Origin: UBA3537 sp038138145
GTDB taxonomy: Bacteria > Bacteroidota > Bacteroidia > Flavobacteriales > Flavobacteriaceae
Direction: 5' to 3'
DNA: 64,000 bases
Assembly (NCBI GenBank): GCA_038138145.1
Contig: JAYQDD010000003.1
Location: forward strand, 1 to 64,000
In this document: in pieces, positions 54,779-61,873 of the stretch
Position numbering within the stretch: position 1 is the first letter of the stretch
Layout of the letters: every line of letters starts with the position of its first letter
The notes under the pieces: model-generated
What the model was told of the DNA's origin: nothing
Database searches by the model: none
The model's input: only the letters and a program-made list of their open reading frames with translations
Translations under genes and position numbers: made by a program

Positions 54779-54807
54779 TTGAGAACTAAAGTTTTATACT
54801 ATTTTTG
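54779..54807 (+). promoter_or_regulatory. Promoter of the metallophosphoesterase gene
   Basis: TTG at 54779-54781, an 18-nt spacer, then TATTTTTG (54800-54807), an exact TAnnTTTG. The start codon is 15 bases further on. Confidence 0.6.
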
Positions 54808-54822
54808 CGCTAAATATTTGCT

Positions 54823-56058
54823 ATGATTCGCCTCATATTATTTATTGGAATTGTGCTTGCACTCGATTTTTATGCGCTCCAAAGTTTTAGGAGTGTTACC
54901 AAAAATCCTTGGGTCACTGCGCTTTATATCGCTTGCTCTATTGCTGTATTGGGTAATATTATATATCAATCCACTACACTTGATCGTTCTTCTGGAATCA
55001 ATCATGGTTTTTACACCGCTTTTGCGCTTTTTATATTGTTTTATATGCCCAAATTCATATTAATTGCGGCTATGTTTGGTGAAGATGTTTTTCGTCTTTT
55101 CGAAGGCATTTACAATGCAATTTTTTCAAAAACTAACGCAGAAAATACATTGTTTCATGGGCGAAGAAAATTCATAGGACAATTGGCTTTGGGGGTAGCA
55201 TCTATTCCGTTTTTATCAATTTTATATGGAATCACAAAAGGGAAGTACAATTATAAAGTGTTGAAATATACTTTGTTTTTTGAGGATTTACCATCAGAAT
55301 TTGACAGCTACAAAATCACGCAAATAAGCGATATTCACAGTGGAAGTTTTGACCTAAAAGCAAAAATTGAATATGCCGTTGATTTGATCAATGAACAGGC
55401 CTCCGATGTAATTATGTTTACAGGCGATTTGGTCAATAGTAAAACTTCTGAAATGGTACCATGGACATCTACCTTTTCAAAATTATATGCTAAAGATGGC
55501 ATATTTTCTGTTTTAGGAAACCACGACTATGGCGATTATTTGCGTTGGCCGTCGAAGGAAGATAAAGCTAAAAATTTTCAGGATATGTTGAATCTTCAAA
55601 AAGAAATGGGGTTTCAATTGTTGCTGAATGAGTCAAAATACATTGAAAAAAATGGACAACATATTGCTGTTGTTGGGGTTGAAAATTGGGGCAAAGGATT
55701 TAAACAAAAAGGGGATTTAAAAAAAGCAGTTTCAGAAATTGACCCCGATGACTTTAAAATTTTGTTGAGTCACGATCCCTCACATTGGGAATATGAGGTC
55801 ATAAAAGACAAACTGCATTACCACCTAACGCTTAGTGGCCACACGCATGGGATGCAGTTTGGTATTGAAATTCCAGGGCTCATTAAATGGAGTCCCATAA
55901 AGTGGCGTTATAAGTATTGGGCGGGGCTTTATCAAGAAGCTGGGCAATATCTAAATGTAAATCGTGGATTTGGATTTTTGGCCTTTCCTGGTCGCGTAGG
56001 GATTTGGCCAGAAATTACGGTCATCACATTAAAAAAAGGAAAACAAACGGTTAAATAA
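54823..56058 (+). CDS. Membrane-anchored metallophosphoesterase
   Basis: 411 residues. Three to four membrane spans occupy about 1-145, followed by a calcineurin-like phosphoesterase domain (about 165-405). All metal motifs are present: QISDIHSG, FTGDLVNS, LGNHDYGDY, LSHDPSHWE and LSGHTHGMQFG. The pattern matches YkuE-like enzymes, some of which act on membrane lipids such as UDP-diacylglucosamine or on cell-wall precursors. Substrate here is unknown. A clean promoter precedes it and it looks like a single gene. Confidence 0.9.
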   Translation: MIRLILFIGIVLALDFYALQSFRSVTKNPWVTALYIACSIAVLGNIIYQSTTLDRSSGINHGFYTAFALFILFYMPKFILIAAMFGEDVFRLFEGIYNAIFSKTNAENTLFHGRRKFIGQLALGVASIPFLSILYGITKGKYNYKVLKYTLFFEDLPSEFDSYKITQISDIHSGSFDLKAKIEYAVDLINEQASDVIMFTGDLVNSKTSEMVPWTSTFSKLYAKDGIFSVLGNHDYGDYLRWPSKEDKAKNFQDMLNLQKEMGFQLLLNESKYIEKNGQHIAVVGVENWGKGFKQKGDLKKAVSEIDPDDFKILLSHDPSHWEYEVIKDKLHYHLTLSGHTHGMQFGIEIPGLIKWSPIKWRYKYWAGLYQEAGQYLNVNRGFGFLAFPGRVGIWPEITVITLKKGKQTVK

Positions 56059-56173
56059 CCTGTAAAACTCTTAAATAAATCAAAAAAAAGCGTTGATTTA
56101 ATTTTCTTTTTTTAATATTGTATAAGATGGTGTTATAAAAATTGTGCTTCATCATGAATTTAAACCCAAAATA

Positions 56174-56470
56174 ATGTCCAAATTTGGAGAATTAATAGAC
56201 GTTGAGGTTCCTGTTCTTTTTGATTTTTTTACAGAGTGGGATGAGGCTTCTAATGCCATGCATGACGTCCTTCGAGATGTGGCCGCCGCTCTTGGCGATA
56301 AAGCCAAAGTCATTAAAATAGACGTTGATAAAAATCAGGCCCTTTCGGAAGCCCTACGCATTAAGGGGTTACCTACACTTATTATATATAAGTCAGGGGA
56401 TATGAAATGGCGACAAAGTGGAGAATTGGATGCCAACACCATTATAGGCCTGATGCAAAACCACATGTAG
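56174..56470 (+). CDS. Thioredoxin-fold protein lacking the active-site cysteines
   Basis: 98 residues from ATG at 56174; a GTG at 56144 adds ten residues with no thioredoxin similarity. The thioredoxin fold is clear: VPVLFDFFTEW, VIKIDVDKNQALSEALRIKGLPTLIIYKSGD with the cis-proline. The WCxxC site is replaced by WDEAS (Asp23 and Ser26 in place of the cysteines), so it cannot do thiol chemistry. It may bind peptides or act as a structural partner. It is a stand-alone gene 8 bp from the end of the convergent DUF2723 gene. Confidence 0.82.
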   Translation: MSKFGELIDVEVPVLFDFFTEWDEASNAMHDVLRDVAAALGDKAKVIKIDVDKNQALSEALRIKGLPTLIIYKSGDMKWRQSGELDANTIIGLMQNHM

Positions 56471-56478
56471 TTTTGTAT

Positions 56479-58524
56479 TTAATTTTCAAAGCTTTCTATT
56501 GAATCTTCATTCTCGCTTGTAAACAAGCGTAAAAACCCATTAAATTTTTCCATTTCAGTTTTAATAAACGATTCTTCCTCGTATAAACTTATGGTATCCA
56601 CCAAACTTTTGTAACGTTCAATATCAAAATAAATATTTTGGATATATTTTCCTTGGTTTTCTTCTGAAATCCCACTGTAGTAGTTTAAACTTTCTTGATA
56701 TTTGACAACAACTTGTTGGTAGAGTTTTCTTGCTTTTTCTTTGGCATCAACTTCATAGTAGGCACCAACAAAAGGCTCTAAGTAAACGTAGTATCCAAAG
56801 AGGTCGACAGGCATTTTGGCCATCGCTAAATCTGCAATTTCTTCAGCTTTTTCTAACTGTTCTTCATTGATGAGTTTTTCTATGAGACGCGCCATATATC
56901 CTCTGTAGGTTAAACTATTTCTACGCGTTTCTACATCGTGATAAACATCTGCGTTTCCGCTGTTGCCCCAGGCCCAGTTTTTGACCAGTTCGTACATTTT
57001 TTCACTATCAATTCTCCCCATGTCGTATGGATTATTTTTATCCAAAGGTGTTTTTATAGGGACAAGTTTGTACGCCAAACCATCCAATTGAAGATAGTCT
57101 TTCATCCAAATATAATCGTCGTCGCCAAAAGCACCTCCACTGAAGTAAATTGGCCGTTCCCAGTTGTTTTGTGCAATGATATCCAACATCATTAGTCGGT
57201 TTTTCATAATGACCTGCCCTGTAATTTTTAGGTCAATATAATCCACAATTTTCTCGGCATCTTTGGCCGCCACAACCCCATTTTTCAGTACGGCTTCTTT
57301 ATTGACAGGAATTCTTACAAATTCTGTTGGGGCATAATTTGCATCTAAATCTTGATTACGTTGTCCACTAGTTTCATAGCCTTGTTGTTCTAAAACATAG
57401 CCGTACTTGGTACGTTCGTCGTCACTAGTGACGAAATCCAAAAATTGATTAATATCCAAAGTGTCTTTTGTGACGACTTCTTTGATGATGTAGTCGCGTG
57501 TCCCCCACTTATATTTATCGTGTGTTAGTTTTGATGGGATGGGATAACTGTTATAGGCCTTTCGCTTCATTTGGTCGATATACCAATCTACATTAAAAAG
57601 ACTAGTGCAAACCACTCTTATATCTCTTCGAATCCCTTCAATTTCTTGAGCATACCAAAGTGGAAAAGTATCGTTGTCTCCAATGGTAAAAATAATAGCA
57701 TTTGGCGCACAAGACTCTAAGTAATTCACCGCCATAGCATGTGCTGTCCTTCGATTTGATCGGTCGTGGTCGTCCCAGTTTTGACTTATTAAAAGACCTG
57801 GGACAATCACTAAACAAAAAGCACTTACCGCAGGTGCTATTAGTTTAGATTTGCTAAATGTTTGCAGTTTGTCATAAAGTGCATAAACTCCAATACCTAT
57901 CCAAAGCGCAAAGACATAAAATGAGCCTACCAAAGAATAATCACGTTCACGGGGTTCAAACGGACGAACATTGGTGTATACTTGGATGGCAATTCCTGTA
58001 AATAAGAAAAATACCAACATCGTCCAGAATACTTTTTTGTCTTTATTGAATACAAAAAACAATCCAATTAATCCTAATAATAACGGAAGTAAATAATAGG
58101 TGTTACGTGCTTTATTGTTCAACACATCACTGGGGAGGTTTTCTTGAGCAATCCCTAAAAGATATTTATCAATAAAATTTATCCCTGTAATCCAATTGCC
58201 ATGCAAGTCCATTTTTCCTTGAATATCGTCTTGACGACCCGCAAAATTCCACATAAAATAGCGCCAATACATATACCCAATTTGGTAATCAAACAAGTAA
58301 TAAATGTTGTCAATCAAAGAAGGTTTTTCGATGTCTAAATAACGGCCATAGGTTTTTAGAAAATCATGATAGCCTTCATAATCTATTTCGCCATCGGCTA
58401 CAGCCTTTCTGAAGTTATTGACTAAACTTCGAAATTCATTCTGCATTTTGTACTCCGATTTTATGGAAAATTCTAAAGGCCCAGAGTACATCATATAATT
58501 TTCGGCATGCTCGCCACTCCACAT
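56479..58524 (-). CDS. C-terminal part of the DUF2723 membrane protein (after an in-frame TGA)
   Basis: Open frame of 681 codons from the first ATG after the stop at 58690-58692, in exactly the same frame as the N-terminal part. It contains further membrane spans (about 125-240) and a soluble, Tyr/Asp-rich C-terminal half with TPR-like helices. It has no signal of its own. Whether it is translated separately is doubtful, since the ATG lies 165 nt after the stop with no visible promoter. Confidence 0.6.
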   Translation of the reverse strand: MWSGEHAENYMMYSGPLEFSIKSEYKMQNEFRSLVNNFRKAVADGEIDYEGYHDFLKTYGRYLDIEKPSLIDNIYYLFDYQIGYMYWRYFMWNFAGRQDDIQGKMDLHGNWITGINFIDKYLLGIAQENLPSDVLNNKARNTYYLLPLLLGLIGLFFVFNKDKKVFWTMLVFFLFTGIAIQVYTNVRPFEPRERDYSLVGSFYVFALWIGIGVYALYDKLQTFSKSKLIAPAVSAFCLVIVPGLLISQNWDDHDRSNRRTAHAMAVNYLESCAPNAIIFTIGDNDTFPLWYAQEIEGIRRDIRVVCTSLFNVDWYIDQMKRKAYNSYPIPSKLTHDKYKWGTRDYIIKEVVTKDTLDINQFLDFVTSDDERTKYGYVLEQQGYETSGQRNQDLDANYAPTEFVRIPVNKEAVLKNGVVAAKDAEKIVDYIDLKITGQVIMKNRLMMLDIIAQNNWERPIYFSGGAFGDDDYIWMKDYLQLDGLAYKLVPIKTPLDKNNPYDMGRIDSEKMYELVKNWAWGNSGNADVYHDVETRRNSLTYRGYMARLIEKLINEEQLEKAEEIADLAMAKMPVDLFGYYVYLEPFVGAYYEVDAKEKARKLYQQVVVKYQESLNYYSGISEENQGKYIQNIYFDIERYKSLVDTISLYEEESFIKTEMEKFNGFLRLFTSENEDSIESFEN

Positions 58525-58689
58525 ACGCGGTAAAAGTGAACCGTGATCACTGTTGTAGTTTTGAATGGCGTTTTCATAATCATTGACAACGACATAACGC
58601 CCAGTTTTTTCGTCCTTTTCGTATTTTGGTTTATCATCTATGTAAGGTTTATTTTCATAAAAACCTGAGTAATGATCGGTGTATTGTGG

Positions 58690-59733
58690 TCAATAAAACA
58701 AGTGGGTTTCAGGATATTGTTCCAAGTTGTAATACGCCAAAAGTTCTCGTGCACTGGAGGGGTTATTTTCATTGACAGGGACATTGGCATTGGCACGAAT
58801 AGGGAGCATAAGCCAAGTGGTAAATCCAATGATGATAAAAGTCACACAAAGTAAGCCAGTGTTTAGGGTTATATACCCTTTTCTCTTTGTGTAATTTAAA
58901 CCAAAATAGATAGCCAAAACAAGCATCACAAAAGCAATAATTGAACCTGAGTTGAATGGTAATCCAACACTATTGACAAAGAAAATCTCAAGAGCACTGA
59001 AATAACGTAAAATATTGGGTGCAAGAAGTTTAAATACGAACAATAAAATAGCCACCACAACAAGATTTGCAATGATAAAATTCTTTGCGGTAATGGTTTT
59101 ATAATTTTTAAAGTAATATAGAAGCCCAATTGCTGGAATAGTCAAAAGCCCCATAAAATGTACGCCAAACGAAAGCCCTACAATAAAAGAAATCAGAATC
59201 AACCAGCGGTTGCCTTTTGGGGTGTTCATTTCGTTTTGCCAACGTAGCCCTAAATAAAACATCACCGCCATAAATAAGGTGGCCATGGCATAGACTTCAG
59301 TTTCTACTGCATTAAACCAAAAAGAATCGGTAAATGCAAAAGATAGACTCCCCACAAATGCAGCGCCCAAAATAGCCACGTCTTTGTTGCTATTGGACGT
59401 TGTAGTGTTAACTGTTATTTTTTGTAATACCAGTACAATAGTCCAAAACATAAACAAAATCGTAAATGCACTCGCGGCAGCACTCATCATATTGAGAACA
59501 AGACCAATTTGAGCCGGTTCAGAAGCAAAAATTGAGAAAAACGCACCTAACATTTGAAATAATGGCGCTCCAGGAGGGTGGCCAACTTCAAGTTTGGAAG
59601 AGGTCAAAATATATTCTCCTGTATCCCAAAATCCAACAGTAGGTTCTACAGTTAGGGCGTAGGTAAGAAATGCGATGCCAAATGCAACCCATCCTAAAAT
59701 AAGGTTCCATTGTTTGAAATTTAAATTCGCCAT
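58690..59733 (-). CDS. N-terminal part of the DUF2723 membrane protein (to the in-frame TGA)
   Basis: 347 codons from ATG to the TGA. It holds about eight membrane spans, including the first-loop acidic motif (FWDTGEY) and the periplasmic HPPGAP segment that are the core of the family. If translation stops here, the product would lack the remaining spans and the soluble C-terminal half and is probably not functional. Confidence 0.7.
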   Translation of the reverse strand: MANLNFKQWNLILGWVAFGIAFLTYALTVEPTVGFWDTGEYILTSSKLEVGHPPGAPLFQMLGAFFSIFASEPAQIGLVLNMMSAAASAFTILFMFWTIVLVLQKITVNTTTSNSNKDVAILGAAFVGSLSFAFTDSFWFNAVETEVYAMATLFMAVMFYLGLRWQNEMNTPKGNRWLILISFIVGLSFGVHFMGLLTIPAIGLLYYFKNYKTITAKNFIIANLVVVAILLFVFKLLAPNILRYFSALEIFFVNSVGLPFNSGSIIAFVMLVLAIYFGLNYTKRKGYITLNTGLLCVTFIIIGFTTWLMLPIRANANVPVNENNPSSARELLAYYNLEQYPETHLFY

Positions 59734-59800
59734 GGTTATAATTTGTAGTATAGGGCGAATTTAATAATAATTAGATTTAAATATTAATTTTAAAAAAATA

Positions 59801-59831
59801 TTTGTGCAACCAAAGTTTTGTTCTAAATTTG
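59801..59831 (+). promoter_or_regulatory. Promoter of tRNA-Gln
   Basis: TTTG (59801-59804), a 19-nt spacer and TAAATTTG (59824-59831): a perfect Bacteroidota promoter, 17 bases before the tRNA. Confidence 0.8.
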
Positions 59832-59848
59832 CATGCTCATTATGAGAA

Positions 59849-59921
59849 TGGCCCATGGTGTAACTGGCAACACGTCTGGTTTTGGTCCAGAAGAGTCTAG
59901 GTTCGAGCCCTAGTGGGCCAA
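59849..59921 (+). tRNA. tRNA-Gln (anticodon TTG)
   Basis: The acceptor stem is TGGCCCA (59849-59855) with TGGGCCA (59914-59920). The anticodon stem TCTGG/CCAGA closes the loop TTTTGGT, giving anticodon TTG. The T-arm contains GGTTCGAGCCC. CCA is not encoded. It has its own promoter and terminator. Confidence 0.95.
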
Positions 59922-59923
59922 CA

Positions 59924-59957
59924 AAAAAAGCTTCAACCAATTGGTTGAAGCTTTTTT
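59924..59957 (+). terminator. Terminator after tRNA-Gln
   Basis: AAAAAAGCTTCAACC pairs with GGTTGAAGCTTTTTT across a short AATT centre. It is symmetric, so it can also act on minus-strand transcripts. Confidence 0.9.
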
Positions 59958-59993
59958 ATTTTGAAAAATAATTCAACAAAGCTGCACTAAAAG

Positions 59994-60025
59994 TTGCATA
60001 AATCCGCTTTTATTCCTTATATTTG
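59994..60025 (+). promoter_or_regulatory. Promoter of the rimP-nusA-infB operon
   Basis: TTG (59994-59996), a 21-nt spacer and TATATTTG (60018-60025), an exact TAnnTTTG. The transcript would start near 60032, just before the leader hairpin. Confidence 0.7.
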
Positions 60026-60051
60026 CAGCGTAGAACGGAAAATAATAAAGT

Positions 60052-60077
60052 GAGGGGACGAAAAGTCCCCTCTTTTT
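60052..60077 (+). promoter_or_regulatory. Leader hairpin with U-tract before rimP (attenuator candidate)
   Basis: GAGGGGAC (60052-60059) pairs perfectly with GTCCCCTC (60065-60072) across the loop GAAAA, followed by TTTTT. It has the form of an intrinsic terminator, yet it lies between the promoter and the rimP start (60085). NusA, encoded in this operon, acts on exactly such signals, so autoregulation by attenuation is likely. The last T of the tract is only 8 bases before the ATG. Confidence 0.65.
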
Positions 60078-60084
60078 ATACCAA

Positions 60085-60549
60085 ATGTTTAGAGATAGCG
60101 TAAAAGAGTTATTGGAAGAAGGCCTTGAAAAAAGACCTGATTTGTTTCTCATTGATTTTGAAATTTTGGATGGAAACAAAATCCGTATTGTAATTGATGG
60201 CGACAAAGGTGTTTTGGTAGAAGACTGCATGTATATAAGTCGTGCTATAGAACACAACCTCGATCGTGAGGAGCAAGATTTTTCATTAGAAGTTTCTTCT
60301 GCAGGAGCAACAACCCCTTTGCTACACCAACGCCAGTACAAAAAAAATATTGGCCGTACGCTAAAACTCAAAACCGTAGAAAATGAAAAATATGAAGCAG
60401 TATTAACGGCTGCAGACACAAATGAAATTGTTTTGGAATGGAAAGCCAGAGAGCCAAAACCTATTGGAAAAGGGAAAGTAACAGTTCAAAAAACGGCAAA
60501 AATCCCTTATCAGAACATTGAAAAAGCGCAAATAAAATTAGTATTTTAA
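60085..60549 (+). CDS. rimP: Ribosome maturation factor RimP
   Basis: 154 residues. It assists late 30S subunit assembly. The N-terminal domain carries DGDKGVLVEDCMYISRAIEHNLD and YSLEVSSAG-like (FSLEVSSAGATTPL) motifs of the family. The C-terminal SH3-like domain (about 88-154: YKKNIGRTLKLKTVENEKYEAVL) ends in NIEKAQIKLVF. First gene of the classic rimP-nusA-infB operon, 15 bp before nusA. Confidence 0.94.
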   Translation: MFRDSVKELLEEGLEKRPDLFLIDFEILDGNKIRIVIDGDKGVLVEDCMYISRAIEHNLDREEQDFSLEVSSAGATTPLLHQRQYKKNIGRTLKLKTVENEKYEAVLTAADTNEIVLEWKAREPKPIGKGKVTVQKTAKIPYQNIEKAQIKLVF

Positions 60550-60564
60550 GATAAGAACCACATT

Positions 60565-61797
60565 ATGGAAAATTTAGCATTAATCGATTCGTTTTCGGAG
60601 TTTAAAGATGACAAACTCATTGATCGTGTGACCCTTATGGCCATACTTGAGGATGTGTTTAGAAATGCCTTGAAAAAGAAGTTTGGTGATGATGACAACT
60701 TCGATATCATTATCAACCCAGATAAAGGAGATTTGGAGATTTGGCGCAATAGAATTGTTGTTGCCGATGGTGAAGTTGAAAATGAAAATCAAGAAATCTC
60801 ATTGTCTGAAGCACAAAAAATTGAACCCGATTTTGAGGTTGGAGAAGACGTTTCTGAAGAAGTAAAGTTATTCGACTTGGGGCGAAGATCTATTTTGGCT
60901 TTACGTCAAAATTTAATTTCAAAGATTCAAGAACACGACAATACCAATATTTACAAGCAGTTCAAGGATCTTGAAGGTGAAATCTACACTGCTGAGGTAC
61001 ACCATATTCGTCACCGTGCCGTTATTCTTTTAGATGATGAGGGGAATGAATTAATTTTACCAAAAGACAAACAAATTCCATCCGATTTTTTCCGAAAAGG
61101 AGAAAATGTTCGTGGAATCATCGAAAGTGTAGAACTTAAAGGGAATAAACCCAATATTGTATTGTCCAGAACCGCTCCAGCATTCTTGGAAAAACTTTTT
61201 GAGCAAGAAATCCCAGAAGTTTTTGACGGATTAATTTCCATTAAAAATGTTGTTAGAATCCCAGGAGAAAAAGCCAAAGTCGCCGTTGATTCTTATGATG
61301 ATAGAATCGACCCAGTAGGAGCTTGTGTTGGGATGAAAGGTTCACGTATTCATGGAATTGTTCGAGAGTTAGGGAATGAAAATATAGACGTTATTAACCA
61401 TACCAATAACTTACAGTTGTATATCACTAGAGCATTGAGCCCAGCTCGTGTAACCTCTATCAAGATTGATGAAGAAAACAAACGTGCAGAGGTTATCTTA
61501 AAACCAGAAGAAGTGAGTAAAGCTATTGGACGAGGAGGGCACAACATTCGTCTTGCTGGTCGCCTGACAGGCTATGAAATAGACGTATTTAGAGAAGGTG
61601 TAGAAGAAGATGTTGAACTTTCAGAATTTTCTGATGAAATCGAAGCATGGATTATCGATGAGTTTGCAAAAGCCGGTTTGGATACAGCCAAAAGTGTTTT
61701 GGAACAAGACGTCAAAGACTTGGTAAAGCGTACCGATTTGGAAGAAGAAACAATAGATGATGTAATGCGAATTTTGAAAGAAGAATTCGAAGATTAA
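60565..61797 (+). CDS. nusA: Transcription termination/antitermination factor NusA
   Basis: 410 residues. The N-terminal RNA-polymerase-binding domain (about 1-125, ending RQNLISKIQEHD) is followed by S1 (about 135-200), KH1 and KH2 (about 205-345), with GACVGMKGSRIHGIVRELGNENIDV and KAIGRGGHNIRLAGRLTGYEIDV as the two GxxG-type RNA-binding loops. It lacks the acidic repeats of E. coli NusA, as usual outside gammaproteobacteria, and ends in an acidic tail. Operon position and leader hairpin suggest it controls its own expression. Confidence 0.95.
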   Translation: MENLALIDSFSEFKDDKLIDRVTLMAILEDVFRNALKKKFGDDDNFDIIINPDKGDLEIWRNRIVVADGEVENENQEISLSEAQKIEPDFEVGEDVSEEVKLFDLGRRSILALRQNLISKIQEHDNTNIYKQFKDLEGEIYTAEVHHIRHRAVILLDDEGNELILPKDKQIPSDFFRKGENVRGIIESVELKGNKPNIVLSRTAPAFLEKLFEQEIPEVFDGLISIKNVVRIPGEKAKVAVDSYDDRIDPVGACVGMKGSRIHGIVRELGNENIDVINHTNNLQLYITRALSPARVTSIKIDEENKRAEVILKPEEVSKAIGRGGHNIRLAGRLTGYEIDVFREGVEEDVELSEFSDEIEAWIIDEFAKAGLDTAKSVLEQDVKDLVKRTDLEEETIDDVMRILKEEFED

Positions 61798-61873
61798 AAT
61801 TTTAGTTATATTGGCATCAGATTACACAATCTGGTCCAAATTTTACAGAATTAAAAAATAACGAAGGCAATTT

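Larger units (their letters stand above)
56479..59733 (-). pseudogene. DUF2723 (protein O-mannosyltransferase-like) gene split by one in-frame TGA
   Basis: The full frame is 1085 codons, the usual length for this Bacteroidota family of large membrane proteins related to O-mannosyltransferases. The start MANLNFKQWNLILGW and the TVGFWDTGEYILTSSKLEVGHPPGAPL segment (acidic motif after the first span) are typical. The frame runs unbroken except for TGA at 58690-58692. Reading through it gives ETHLFY-stop-PQYTDHYSGFYENKP, and family members have Gly at the stop position, so GGA to TGA would explain it. It is either a real nonsense mutation or a sequencing error. The role in glycosylation of exported proteins is inferred from the family. 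Confidence 0.75.

Noticed and set aside
58690..58692. Selenocysteine (TGA) in the DUF2723 gene
   Set aside because: The family has glycine here, not cysteine, no selenoprotein is known in this family, and I see no convincing SECIS-like hairpin directly after the TGA.
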